Shown: positions 8,317 to 17,062, counted from the stretch's first letter. The stretch is DNA of 50,828 nt from Actinomycetes bacterium (GCA_014190175.1 BJFZ01000006.1:1-50828); one strand, 5' to 3'. The notes: generated by a model from the sequence alone, not told the origin. Numbers and translations: made by a program.

Positions 8317-9510
8317 TTATTCATCAATTGTAAATGGTGCGCGAATTGGCCCAGGTTCTAATCCTGCTGCCGCATGGTTTGTATTTTCACCACGAGCAGC
8401 TTGAGCCGAATGTGCTTTGTCGTGCCAACGTTGCTCGATTTTTCCAAAACGCCAGAATGCTAGAGCTACTGCCCAAACGACAACAAATGATCCAACAATA
8501 AAATAACCGGCAGAGTTTAAATTAAACCTATTCGCATAATCCCAAAAAGCACCAGTCAAATTTAATTGCCCTGCGAACACTTGGGCAATCTCTAAACCAC
8601 CAACAAAGAAAGCAACAGAGACTGAAAGGCCGGTAATAATTATGTTGTAATAAACTTTTCGCACTGGTTTTGAAAAAGCCCAACCGTATGCAAAGTTCAT
8701 GAAAGAACCATCGATTGTATCTAGCAAACTCATTCCGCCGGCAAAAAATAACGGCAAACTAATAATTGCCCACCATGGCAACCCCGCAATTACAGATGTT
8801 CCAGCTAATACCAGCAAACCAACCTCTGTTGCTGTGTCGAATCCAAGACCAAAGAGAATTCCCAGTGGGTACATCTTCCAACTTTTATCTATACGGCGAG
8901 CAATTGGTCCAAAAAAGCGCATTAATAATCCGCGGGCATTTAAATGTTTTTCAAGTTCTTCTTCGCTATACATGCCTTTACGCATATTCATGAAAACACG
9001 AACGATGGATTGTAAAACAATAAAGTTTAAAAGTGCGATTAAAAGTAAAAATCCACCACTTATGCTGGTACCAATTAATCCGGTGTAATGGTGCAGCGAA
9101 GAGTTGTCATCCTTTAACTGAGAACCAAGAGATTTAATTCCGAAATTGAGCAACATCGCTAAAGCGAAAACAACTGATGAATGACCAAGGGAGAAGAAAA
9201 ACCCAACCGCTAGTGGACGTTGACCTTCGCTCATAAGTTTGCGAGTTGTGTTATCGATCGCTGAGATGTGGTCAGCATCAAATGCGTGCCGCATGCCCAA
9301 GGTGTATGCCAAAGCTGCAGTTCCCCAACCAAACAAAGCGCCGTCTGATAGCTGGTATGAAGCGGTGTTTGTAGCTGCCCACATCAACAAGGCACCAGAG
9401 ATATGCAGAAAAGCAATAAAACCGAACATGGCATAAAGGCGACGCCACTCACCCGGATTCAACCGGTTGCGCAGGGGAGTCGAAGGGGCGGGCTTTAGGA
9501 TCACGTTCAC
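8317..9510 (-). CDS. nickel/cobalt permease, NiCoT (HoxN/NixA) family
   Basis: A 397-residue membrane protein with about eight hydrophobic segments. It contains the NiCoT metal-recognition motif RHAFDADHISAIDNTTR (HX4DH) near residue 75 and the second signature LGFDTATEVGLL near residue 220. It imports Ni2+ and/or Co2+ for metalloenzymes. The start is taken as GTG at 9510; a second GTG two codons on is possible. A nearly perfect Nur-type inverted repeat lies 13 bp upstream, which favours nickel as the regulated metal. The last ~40 residues form a hydrophilic tail. Confidence 0.9.
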   Translation of the reverse strand: MNVILKPAPSTPLRNRLNPGEWRRLYAMFGFIAFLHISGALLMWAATNTASYQLSDGALFGWGTAALAYTLGMRHAFDADHISAIDNTTRKLMSEGQRPLAVGFFFSLGHSSVVFALAMLLNFGIKSLGSQLKDDNSSLHHYTGLIGTSISGGFLLLIALLNFIVLQSIVRVFMNMRKGMYSEEELEKHLNARGLLMRFFGPIARRIDKSWKMYPLGILFGLGFDTATEVGLLVLAGTSVIAGLPWWAIISLPLFFAGGMSLLDTIDGSFMNFAYGWAFSKPVRKVYYNIIITGLSVSVAFFVGGLEIAQVFAGQLNLTGAFWDYANRFNLNSAGYFIVGSFVVVWAVALAFWRFGKIEQRWHDKAHSAQAARGENTNHAAAGLEPGPIRAPFTIDE

Positions 9511-9522
9511 ATTGAAAAGTTA

Positions 9523-9539
9523 TTGCAAATCATTTGCAT
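9523..9539. promoter_or_regulatory. Nur-like (Fur-family) operator
   Basis: TTGCAAATCATTTGCAT contains a perfect 7-1-7 palindrome (TGCAAAT-C-ATTTGCA, 9524-9538). It fits the TTGCAA-N5-TTGCAA form described for the nickel-responsive regulator Nur of Streptomyces. It sits between the divergent NiCoT gene (start 9510) and the SulP gene (start probably 9582), where a repressor could act on the former or on both. Confidence 0.6.
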
Positions 9540-9581
9540 CTGCAACCTGAAACGCTCTTTTCCCAGGGGTACGGTGACAAA

Positions 9582-10868
9582 GTGAACCTTTTGCTGCCCT
9601 TGAGTCGAATTTTTCCGTCAAAGCGGGATTACCCAGGGTTTAGAACGGGGTGGCGACATGATCTGCTTGCGGGAGTGGCCGTTGGTGTGGTCGCCCTGCC
9701 GCTGGCGCTAGCTTTTGGAATCTCAACTGGAACTGGGGCGGCTTCCGGATTAGTAACAGCGATTGTGGCCGGATTTATCGCTGCTCTATTTGGTGGGTCC
9801 CGTTTTCAAGTCAGCGGCCCGACGGGTGCGATGACAGTTGTGCTTGTCCCGATTGTTGCCAAATACGGCGTCGGAATTATGCCAACTGTTGGCGCTATGG
9901 CTGGATTGATAATTATTTTGTTAGGGATTTTCAAGTTAGGTCGATATTTAGCAGCAGTTCCTTGGGCGGTACTTGAAGGATTTACAGTTGGAATTGGAAT
10001 TGTTATTGCCTTGCAACAACTTCCACTGGCTTTAGACATTACAAAACCAGAAGGTACTAATGCCGCCAGAGTTGCCTGGGCAACTTTAAAAATAGCCATT
10101 GCTGATGGATTTAAAAGTGGGCCGACGATAATTTTAGTTACTGCAATTACTTCCATGTTGCTTTCAGTGCGTTTTACTAAAACTATCCCAGCAAGTATCG
10201 TCACAGTTGTTTTATGTACTTTGATTTTGGCAATCTCTCCTTTAGAAGCAAAAACAATTAGAGAGTTGCCTCATTCACTACCAATGCCAAAACTGCCTGA
10301 GATCCCAACAACAGGGTGGTCAGCAATTGCTTATGCTGCATTTGCGGTTGCTGCACTCGGCGCAATTGAGTCAATTCTTTCAGCGCGCGTGGCAGATAGT
10401 ATGGAACATGCAAAAACCCATTTACATGAGTGCGAAAAACATGATTCAGATCGTGAATTATTTGGTCAAGGTTTAGCAACAGTAGCTTCATCGATGATGG
10501 GCGGAATTCCAGCGACTGGCGCAATAGCGCGCACTGCAGTAAATGTGCGATCTGGAGCACGAACTAGATTTTCGGCGATGGTGCACTCCATACTTTTATT
10601 ATTATGCGTACTGTTTTTCTCCCAAGTTGTTGGGCAAATTCCGATCAGCGCACTTGCTGGCATTTTGATCGTGACGGCGGCGAGAATGGTGAATCCGGTT
10701 TCAGTGCGCGAGGCTTTGGTAACGACAAGAAGTAGTGCGATTATTCTAATCACTACTGCTTTTATTACCGTTGCTGTCGACTTGATTTGGGCGGTTGGAA
10801 TTGGATTACTTTTAAATTTAGCTCTTACTAAAATCCCCATGATTAACAAAGTGATTGATCGACAGTAA
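9582..10868 (+). CDS. SulP family anion transporter without STAS domain
   Basis: A polytopic SulP-family permease of about 428 residues with roughly 11-12 hydrophobic segments. SulP landmarks include LLAGVAVGVVALPLALAFG and FGGSRFQVSGPTGAMT near the N-terminus. The protein stops right after the last membrane helix, so the cytoplasmic STAS domain of typical SulP proteins is missing. A TTG at 9534 would lie inside the Nur-like palindrome. I prefer GTG 9582, with AGGGG upstream and just before a conserved-looking N-terminus. The next gene starts 9 bp downstream and leads into uxaC and a uronate reductase, so the substrate may be a uronate or related organic anion rather than sulfate. Confidence 0.85.
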   Translation: MNLLLPLSRIFPSKRDYPGFRTGWRHDLLAGVAVGVVALPLALAFGISTGTGAASGLVTAIVAGFIAALFGGSRFQVSGPTGAMTVVLVPIVAKYGVGIMPTVGAMAGLIIILLGIFKLGRYLAAVPWAVLEGFTVGIGIVIALQQLPLALDITKPEGTNAARVAWATLKIAIADGFKSGPTIILVTAITSMLLSVRFTKTIPASIVTVVLCTLILAISPLEAKTIRELPHSLPMPKLPEIPTTGWSAIAYAAFAVAALGAIESILSARVADSMEHAKTHLHECEKHDSDRELFGQGLATVASSMMGGIPATGAIARTAVNVRSGARTRFSAMVHSILLLLCVLFFSQVVGQIPISALAGILIVTAARMVNPVSVREALVTTRSSAIILITTAFITVAVDLIWAVGIGLLLNLALTKIPMINKVIDRQ

Positions 10869-10877
10869 GGTTACGTC

Positions 10878-11939
10878 ATGGATTTAGGGGCATTTAGCGA
10901 CTTACCAGCACTCCTTGGTTTTGCGCCTTCAAGTGAACCTCAGATAAATACTGATCAACTTCTTTCGCATTTAGGAACCCTTCCCAAATTTCCAACTGAT
11001 TTTCAAATTGTCCGTGGGAAAAAATGGAATCATGAAGGTGTAACCATCACCGAAATTAGTTGGAGCGTTGGATGGGGACCAAGAACCCAGGCTTATCTTT
11101 TGACTCCAGAAGGAGTAACGACACCACTTCCGGGTGCTTTGTTTTTGCACAGCCATGATGATGTGAAAGAGTTTGGAAAAGAAAAATTAGTCGCAGGTGC
11201 TGCACAACTTCCAGAGCATTTGCAATGGGTGAAACGTGATCATTACGGTAATCAAGCACCAGCTAATGAGTTAGCTAGACGTGGCTTCGCAGTTTTAGCA
11301 TTTGATGCATTCATGTGGGGGTCGCGCCGGTTTCCTGAAGAAGTGATGCCAAACCGGCTAAAAGAAGTTTTAGGTTCGGATGACTACGAACTTTTATCGG
11401 TGATGCATGAATCTATGTCGCTATCTAAATATTTGAGTTTGTTTGGCGCGACCTTGGCGGGATTGCTGAACTTCGATGATCGAGTTGCCCTTGCCGTCGC
11501 ACACACCCTTCCTGAATTCACTGATTCAATTTCGGCCGTCGGACTTTCTGGGGGAGGGTGCCGTGCTATTTATTTACATGCAACGACTACCGCTGATCAA
11601 TTAAGGGCAACAGTCTGCGTTGGTGCCATGGCAACTTATGGTTCAATGTTGGAATCACATGTGGCACCACACTCGTGGATGTTTTTTCCACACGATTTAG
11701 CATCGGTAACGGACTGGCCTGGAGTTGCAGTGATCGGCGCACCTAAACCTTTGTACATTCAATATTGTGGAAATGACCAACTCTTTACTCCCGCTGGAAT
11801 GAAAACCGCAGATAATTTAATCTCGGCCCACTATTCAAAAATTGTCGCAGAGTACCGGGGAGATTTTTATCCCGTTAAACATTCATTTACGGCTGCAATG
11901 CAAAAGGATGCATTTGATTGGATGAAAAGCCATGGATGA
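10878..11939 (+). CDS. alpha/beta hydrolase, probable esterase in uronate operon
   Basis: A 353-residue cytoplasmic alpha/beta-hydrolase related to acetylxylan-esterase/dienelactone-hydrolase-like enzymes. The nucleophile elbow is GLSGGG with Ser224. Candidate acid and base are the Asp in YIQYCGNDQLF and the His in PVKHSF near the C-terminus. FLHSHDD near residue 90 lies where the oxyanion hole is expected. There is no signal peptide, so it acts on imported material. It lies 9 bp after the SulP gene and overlaps uxaC by 8 bp. The position suggests removal of an ester group (methyl, acetyl or glucuronoyl) from a uronate before isomerisation; this is inference. Confidence 0.75.
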   Translation: MDLGAFSDLPALLGFAPSSEPQINTDQLLSHLGTLPKFPTDFQIVRGKKWNHEGVTITEISWSVGWGPRTQAYLLTPEGVTTPLPGALFLHSHDDVKEFGKEKLVAGAAQLPEHLQWVKRDHYGNQAPANELARRGFAVLAFDAFMWGSRRFPEEVMPNRLKEVLGSDDYELLSVMHESMSLSKYLSLFGATLAGLLNFDDRVALAVAHTLPEFTDSISAVGLSGGGCRAIYLHATTTADQLRATVCVGAMATYGSMLESHVAPHSWMFFPHDLASVTDWPGVAVIGAPKPLYIQYCGNDQLFTPAGMKTADNLISAHYSKIVAEYRGDFYPVKHSFTAAMQKDAFDWMKSHG

Positions 11940-13317
11940 GAACCGCTTTTTAGGCAATGATCAACTAGCTCGCGAAATTTACGAAGTGATGCGTGAGTTA
12001 CCAATTTTGTCGCCACACGGTCATGTTGATCCAAGAATCTTGTTGGAAAATAAAGCCTTTCAAAATCCAGTTGAGTTACTGATAACTCCTGATCATTATG
12101 TAACTCGCCTACTTTTCAGCCAGGGTGTCTCCTATGAAGCAATTTCCATACCTCATGCAGATGGAACCCGCTCTGATGTCGATCCTCGTGAAGTGTGGCG
12201 AATTTTCGCCCAAAACTGGCACGCATTTAGATCCACTCCCTCCCGAATTTGGATTGAAGAGATTTTCTATACTTTATTTGAAATTGATGAGCCATTAACT
12301 ATTGGCCGAGCAGATTATTTCTATGATCGAATAAATGAACAGTTACATACACCAGCGTTTTTGCCGCAGACCTTATTTAAAAAGTTCAACATTGAAGTTT
12401 TAGCAACCACAGATGCGAGTTCAGACTCATTAAGTACTCATCTTGAGTTAGCCAAGTTAAATATCGGGGGACGAGTAATTCCGACTTTTAGACCTGATGA
12501 TGTTTCCGATCCCGATCGTCCAGGGTGGAAAGCCGCTGTTGCTGAACTTGCAAATGCGAGTGGTGAAGATTGCGCCACTTTTGCTTCTTATCGAAACGCA
12601 TTGAGAAATCGCCGCGATCACTTTAAGCGTCACGGAGCGACTGCCACTGATCACGGGGTGGCCAATTGCGAGACCCTGATTTTGGATAGCAAAGAACAAG
12701 AAAAACTCTTTGCAGTGATTTCGAGTGGAAAATTTTCAAAAGCAGATTCCAATCAATTTAGAGCGATGATGTTACTTGAACATGCCCGCATGGCTTCCGA
12801 TGATGGTTTGATAATGCAGATTCACCCAGGTTCATCGCGTAGTCATAATCATCAAATTGCCAAAATATATGGCGCAGATCGCGGTTTTGATATCCCAGTT
12901 GCCACTAACTATGTCCGTGAGTTACAGCCACTCTTAAATGAAGTTGGCTTGCACCCTAATTTCAGAGCTGTTTTATTTACATTGGATGAAAGTACGTACT
13001 CCCGTGAATTAGCCCCGCTAGCTGGCGCATATCCTTCGTTGCGATTGGGCCCACCATGGTGGTTCCACGACAGTTTAAATGGAATGCAAAGGTGGCGAGA
13101 TAGCGTCACTGAGACTGCCGGTTTTTACAACACAGTTGGGTTTATAGATGACACTCGGGCATTTGCATCTATCCCGGTTCGCCATGATGTGGCACGCAGA
13201 TTTGATGCAACATATTTAGCTAAGCAAGTTAATCGCAATCGGTTGAGCAAATCAGATGCATTAGAAGTAGGCGCTGATATCGCATACAACCTTTCAAAGG
13301 AATATTTCAAACTCTAA
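11932..13317 (+). CDS. uxaC: glucuronate/uronate isomerase
   Basis: A 461-residue uronate isomerase of the amidohydrolase superfamily. It interconverts D-glucuronate and D-fructuronate, or D-galacturonate and D-tagaturonate. The N-terminal metal motif SPHGHVDPR has His29 and His31. Other hallmarks are the TDASSD segment after strand 4, IPTFRPDDVSDPDRPGW, MQIHPGSSRSHN and RLGPPWWFHDS. It overlaps the preceding esterase by 8 bp and the following reductase by 1 bp (TAATG), so the three are translationally coupled. Confidence 0.95.
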   Translation: MDENRFLGNDQLAREIYEVMRELPILSPHGHVDPRILLENKAFQNPVELLITPDHYVTRLLFSQGVSYEAISIPHADGTRSDVDPREVWRIFAQNWHAFRSTPSRIWIEEIFYTLFEIDEPLTIGRADYFYDRINEQLHTPAFLPQTLFKKFNIEVLATTDASSDSLSTHLELAKLNIGGRVIPTFRPDDVSDPDRPGWKAAVAELANASGEDCATFASYRNALRNRRDHFKRHGATATDHGVANCETLILDSKEQEKLFAVISSGKFSKADSNQFRAMMLLEHARMASDDGLIMQIHPGSSRSHNHQIAKIYGADRGFDIPVATNYVRELQPLLNEVGLHPNFRAVLFTLDESTYSRELAPLAGAYPSLRLGPPWWFHDSLNGMQRWRDSVTETAGFYNTVGFIDDTRAFASIPVRHDVARRFDATYLAKQVNRNRLSKSDALEVGADIAYNLSKEYFKL

Positions 13318-14756
13318 TGGCGCAATTAAATCGTGAGAATTATTCATCACATAGATCTGCAAATCCCCCTCAATATAATTTAGCGCAAGTAAAAATTGGG
13401 GTCATACATATGGGGCTGAGTGCTTTCCATAGAGGACATCAAGCACTTTTCTTTGAAAAAATCTTGCGAAGTGGGAATCTTAATTTTGGAGTTGCTGGCG
13501 TTACTCAACGAAGTAGTGATGTGGCAGATGTTATGAATACTCAGGATTGTCTCTATACGATAAATGAACGCGAAGGTGCTGGCTTCGCACCAATTATCGT
13601 AGGCGCGATCCGCAAGGCATTATTTTTTCCGCAAGCAAGGCCGGAGTTACTAGAAATAGCACGGAGTGAAAATCTCAAGTTGATTACTTTAACCGTTAGC
13701 GAAAAAGCGTATCAATGTAACTCAACACGAGATGGAGTAAATTTAAACTCTACTGAAGTTCAAGCAGATATCGCAGATACAAATTCTTTGCTCACCTTTC
13801 CATCGCGATTGTTAGATTTACTAGTGGCGCGATTCGAGAGCGGCATGCCAGGAGTGGCAGTTATTTCCTGTGACAACTTGCCAACAAATGGGGATATCAC
13901 CCGAGCGGTAGTAGTTGATTTAGCAATTAAACAAAATCGCTCAGCAGAATTTTTAAATTGGTTAAAATCTGAAATTAGATTTCCAAATTCAATGGTAGAT
14001 CGCGCAGTTCCAGCGATAACTCAAGACTCTATTGATGCGTTTTACCAAAGTTATGGATATGAAGATCGATCTTTAATTACCGCAGAACCGTATTTAGAGT
14101 GGGTAATTGAAAATGACCTGATCAGTGAGTACCTGGCCCCTGTAGGTGCCAGGTTTGTTGCAGAGGTCGCTCCGTATGAAGCCATGAAAATTCGGGTATT
14201 TAATGGTGCTCATTCTGCATTAGCGTATATCTGTCAATTGGCAGGAATTGAATATGTGGCAGAGGGAGTTGTTGACCCGGTAATCGGAGATTTCATTAAG
14301 AATTTTCAAGAGAAAGAAGCAGGCAGGTCATTTGTTGCACCGGCTGATCTTAATCCAATTGAATACGCCAAGATTATTCGTAAAAGAGTTAGTAATTATG
14401 CGCTTCTACATAAGAGCATGCAAATTGCTATGGATGGTTCGCAAAAATTACCGCAACGAATCTTTGCATCAGCAAATGATCTGCTTAAGTTGGATTTAAG
14501 TACAGATCACATCACCTTGATTATTGCTGCATGGCTAAGATTTTTGGAAATAAATGAAAAAGTTAATGATCCGCTAGGGGCTTCATTGCAAAATTTAGTA
14601 AGAAATCCAGCTGCCTTGCAGAGCGTAAGTAGTACTTTGAGTTTTGAAGGGCTTGCGACAAAAGTGGATCCTAAATTATTTCCACAGATCGCAACATGGT
14701 TATCACAATTAAGAGCTAAACCTGTTCGGGAAGTATTGCAAACCTTAAAGAGTTGA
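13317..14756 (+). CDS. mannitol dehydrogenase family uronate reductase (fructuronate/tagaturonate reductase)
   Basis: A 479-residue polyol-type long-chain dehydrogenase. The NAD region is VIHMGLSAFHRGHQALFF, followed by the family's TLTVSEKAYQ. The catalytic Lys/Asn/His set is in MKIRVFNGAHSALAYI near residue 295. It reduces fructuronate to mannonate (UxuB) or tagaturonate to altronate (UxaB). Because the converging genes encode altronate-dehydratase-type proteins, altronate formation from galacturonate is favoured, but both activities are possible. Its 3' end overlaps the 3' end of the converging uxaA core gene by 12 bp. Confidence 0.88.
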   Translation: MAQLNRENYSSHRSANPPQYNLAQVKIGVIHMGLSAFHRGHQALFFEKILRSGNLNFGVAGVTQRSSDVADVMNTQDCLYTINEREGAGFAPIIVGAIRKALFFPQARPELLEIARSENLKLITLTVSEKAYQCNSTRDGVNLNSTEVQADIADTNSLLTFPSRLLDLLVARFESGMPGVAVISCDNLPTNGDITRAVVVDLAIKQNRSAEFLNWLKSEIRFPNSMVDRAVPAITQDSIDAFYQSYGYEDRSLITAEPYLEWVIENDLISEYLAPVGARFVAEVAPYEAMKIRVFNGAHSALAYICQLAGIEYVAEGVVDPVIGDFIKNFQEKEAGRSFVAPADLNPIEYAKIIRKRVSNYALLHKSMQIAMDGSQKLPQRIFASANDLLKLDLSTDHITLIIAAWLRFLEINEKVNDPLGASLQNLVRNPAALQSVSSTLSFEGLATKVDPKLFPQIATWLSQLRAKPVREVLQTLKS

Positions 14757-15914
14757 TCCGTATAACCTGGAAAGATTGAATTCATGATGTTTGCCGTGCT
14801 CGGCTTTTGTTAACTGTCCGTTAGCGACTTTTACTATCTCATCAAAAAGAATTTGACCAACTTCTTCAAGAGTTTGGGTTCCATCTGAAATAGTTCCAGC
14901 GTTGAGATCAATTAAGTCAGTGAGTACTAAACCCATCTCGCTATTTGTGGCAACTTTAATCGTTGGGATAACAGCTGATCCGGTAGGAGTTCCGCGCCCG
15001 GTAGTAAATACGGTGATATTCACATCAGCAGCAGCAAATCCAGTTAACTGTTCAATGTCATGGCCGGGTGTATCCATAAAGTACAAACCTGGTGCAGTTG
15101 GGCGATCGGCAAATTCGAGCACTCCAGTAAATGGTGCATTGCCAGCCTTTTTAGCAGCTCCTAAAGATTTCTCTTCGAGCGTAGATAATCCACCCTCAAT
15201 ATTTCCGCGTGAAGGTTGTGCTCCGCGAATATCTATTCCTTCATAATTGATAGATCTTTCATACCGTGCAACGACTTCAATAATTTGAGCACCAACTTTT
15301 GGATCTAATGCCCGGGCGGCCAGCAAATGTTCAGCTCCAAGAATCTCCATGGTTTCGGCCAAAATAGATGTGGCACCAAATTCAACAAATCGATCACTAG
15401 CAATTCCAAGTGCTGGGTTTGCGGTTATGCCTGAATAAGCATCAGATCCGCCACATTCAAGTCCTAGAACTACTGAACTCCATGGAGCAGGAGTTCGAGA
15501 TTGTGCTGCGGCTTGCTCTGTCAATTCAGTGACTTTTTCAAGAGCGGTGGTAACCAATTTAAACATTGAGCCGGCATCAGCTAATTTAACTTCAACTAGG
15601 GGAATTGGGCTGAATTTTTTGGCTCGTTCGATAATTCCTGCTTCAACATCGGTTCCAATAGTCAGGGCTACTGTGGTGAAAATATTTGGATTTCCGGCAA
15701 AACCAGCAAATGTTTTTGTGATCCGCTCAAAGTCGTTATCAATCTCACCGGACCAGTCATGACTTATCGCTACAGCACCAGGTGTTGCATCAGCGATGTC
15801 TCGGGCTGCATTAGAGAGTGCTTGGTGAAGCGGCAAAACCAAAATATGGTTTCGAAATCCCCATCTGCCATCAGGGCGGGCATATCCGAGAAGTGGTGAT
15901 TCTGGATTACTCAT
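14745..15914 (-). CDS. altronate dehydratase core subunit (UxaA family), C-half residues intact
   Basis: A 389-residue UxaA/GarD-family core without the N-terminal SAF domain, which is encoded separately two genes upstream. The second half keeps the family's residues: VVLGLECGGSDAYSGITANP near residue 150, ILAETMEILGAEHLL, YFMDTPGHD, FTTGRGTPTGS and IPTIKVATNS. The first half keeps GYARPDGRWGFRNHILVLP but lacks the cysteine and HxxGC residues, and the usual VGLGCE segment reads TIGTDVEA. Its upstream neighbour keeps just those. It starts in a TAATG overlap with that gene, so the two are coupled. Expected role: dehydration of D-altronate to 2-keto-3-deoxygluconate, probably only as a complex. 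Confidence 0.85.
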   Translation of the reverse strand: MSNPESPLLGYARPDGRWGFRNHILVLPLHQALSNAARDIADATPGAVAISHDWSGEIDNDFERITKTFAGFAGNPNIFTTVALTIGTDVEAGIIERAKKFSPIPLVEVKLADAGSMFKLVTTALEKVTELTEQAAAQSRTPAPWSSVVLGLECGGSDAYSGITANPALGIASDRFVEFGATSILAETMEILGAEHLLAARALDPKVGAQIIEVVARYERSINYEGIDIRGAQPSRGNIEGGLSTLEEKSLGAAKKAGNAPFTGVLEFADRPTAPGLYFMDTPGHDIEQLTGFAAADVNITVFTTGRGTPTGSAVIPTIKVATNSEMGLVLTDLIDLNAGTISDGTQTLEEVGQILFDEIVKVANGQLTKAEHGKHHEFNLSRLYGSTL

Positions 15915-16732
15915 TAGACACTACGGACCAATCGAGGAACCAAGATCTCACCTGATTGGTTTTGTTCGCTAATTGTTTTTGTGTGATCGGCAGTTGAAAT
16001 TATTTTATCCACCATATCTTTGGCGGTTGCTTCAAATTGCAGATCAAACTCACCGGAGATTGCTTGATGAAGTGCACTATTGCTTGCCACATTTAAAACT
16101 GGAATCAATGGGAAACCAGAAGGCGGTTGATTTCCATCTGGGAAAGAGATGATTAATTGTACTTTTTGCGACATCAGCATCGAGAAGTGTTTAGCCGAGC
16201 CACCTGCTTCACTAATAATTACATATTTAATACCAATATGAGTCAACTCAGTAAGTAAAGGTTCAATTTCGAAATCACGTGATAATTCAATTCCAACTAC
16301 TAACTCTTCTAACGGATATGGGAAGTGGCTGTAACTAATCGCCAATTCACGTGCTGCGGCAGCGCCAGTTGCAACTGAACCCTCGACGCCACCACTTTCT
16401 TGAATGACAAGGTACTCAGTTGATTTTGTTAATTTAGTAATTTTCTCAGTTAATTCATTTCCTTGGGTTGTTTCACAACCTAATCCAACGACCAGTACTG
16501 AGCCCACATTTGGGTGAGAAGCCAGTGCGATGAAGAAATCATCAATTCCGGAAACATCCACGCCGATAATTGCGCAACCATGCTGGTGTGCAAAAGTTAT
16601 ACCGCCAACTTCTTGTGCGATTCGACGCGAAACCACAGTTGAACAAACCACTGATGGCAAAATTAATTGGTGATGGCGGATACCTACGCCACGACCTTCA
16701 TGTTGGAATCCCCAAATCTCAGGAAGGCTCAT
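15914..16732 (-). CDS. UxaA-family paralogous subunit, N-half residues intact
   Basis: A 272-residue shortened UxaA-like protein. Its first half retains hallmarks that the 389-aa subunit lacks: LILPSVVCSTVVSRRIA (Cys30), FAHQHGCAI, HPNVGSVLVVGLGCE near residue 80 and VIQESGGVEGSVATG. In its second half the LECGGSDA signature has become GIELSRDF and much of the C-terminal domain is gone, leaving only a PVLNVASNS-like remnant near residue 205. It overlaps the SAF gene by 4 bp (ATGA) and the 389-aa gene by 1 bp. I read it as an obligate partner subunit, not a pseudogene: the frame is intact and the overlaps are tidy. Confidence 0.8.
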   Translation of the reverse strand: MSLPEIWGFQHEGRGVGIRHHQLILPSVVCSTVVSRRIAQEVGGITFAHQHGCAIIGVDVSGIDDFFIALASHPNVGSVLVVGLGCETTQGNELTEKITKLTKSTEYLVIQESGGVEGSVATGAAAARELAISYSHFPYPLEELVVGIELSRDFEIEPLLTELTHIGIKYVIISEAGGSAKHFSMLMSQKVQLIISFPDGNQPPSGFPLIPVLNVASNSALHQAISGEFDLQFEATAKDMVDKIISTADHTKTISEQNQSGEILVPRLVRSV

Positions 16733-17031
16733 GAATTTTCCGTTGAAAGACGATCGCCTAAAACGTTGTGGGTATGAACATGCGAACCGGTTGCAATATT
16801 TTTTGTGGCATGGCCCATACGTTCGCCATATTTAATAATGCCATCACCTTTGGCGATATCAGCAGTAGAAATTTTGTGACCACGAGGGATTGCCTCGATT
16901 GCGCTTACCTCGCGCCCATCTTGCGAAATTTTTTCACCCGCATTGATATCTGCCAAACAGACCGCAATATTGTCTTTTGGGTTCAAAAATAAAATTTTCC
17001 GCTGGCCCGCTGGTGAACTCACAGGTGGCAT
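16729..17031 (-). CDS. UxaA-type SAF domain protein
   Basis: A 100-residue stand-alone SAF domain, equivalent to the N-terminal domain of altronate and galactarate dehydratases and to SuyA of sulfolactate sulfo-lyase. The typical features are LNPKDNIAVCLADINAGE, an AIPRGHKIST segment, KGDGIIKYGERMGHAT and the closing GSHVHTHNV. I start it at ATG 17031. An upstream in-frame start would extend the protein through the antisense of a SAM-IV riboswitch and gives no family-like sequence. It is the first gene of the three-gene minus-strand operon. Confidence 0.88.
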   Translation of the reverse strand: MPPVSSPAGQRKILFLNPKDNIAVCLADINAGEKISQDGREVSAIEAIPRGHKISTADIAKGDGIIKYGERMGHATKNIATGSHVHTHNVLGDRLSTENS

Positions 17032-17062
17032 TCTATGTAATTTCTCTGCTAGATTTTCCCTT

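Noticed and set aside
14745..16732. The two UxaA-like genes as one altronate dehydratase broken by a frameshift
   Set aside because: Both proteins align to the same N-terminal part of the family (each has its own HxxxLPxxx start region), so they are paralogues, and the junctions are clean TAATG/ATGA overlaps with no trace of a continued frame.
14745..17031. SuyA/SuyB sulfolactate sulfo-lyase, suggested by separate SAF and core genes and a nearby SulP
   Set aside because: Uronate isomerase and reductase converge on these genes and the reductase product matches an altronate/mannonate pathway. SuyAB would not explain the extra 272-aa subunit. Not excluded by sequence alone.
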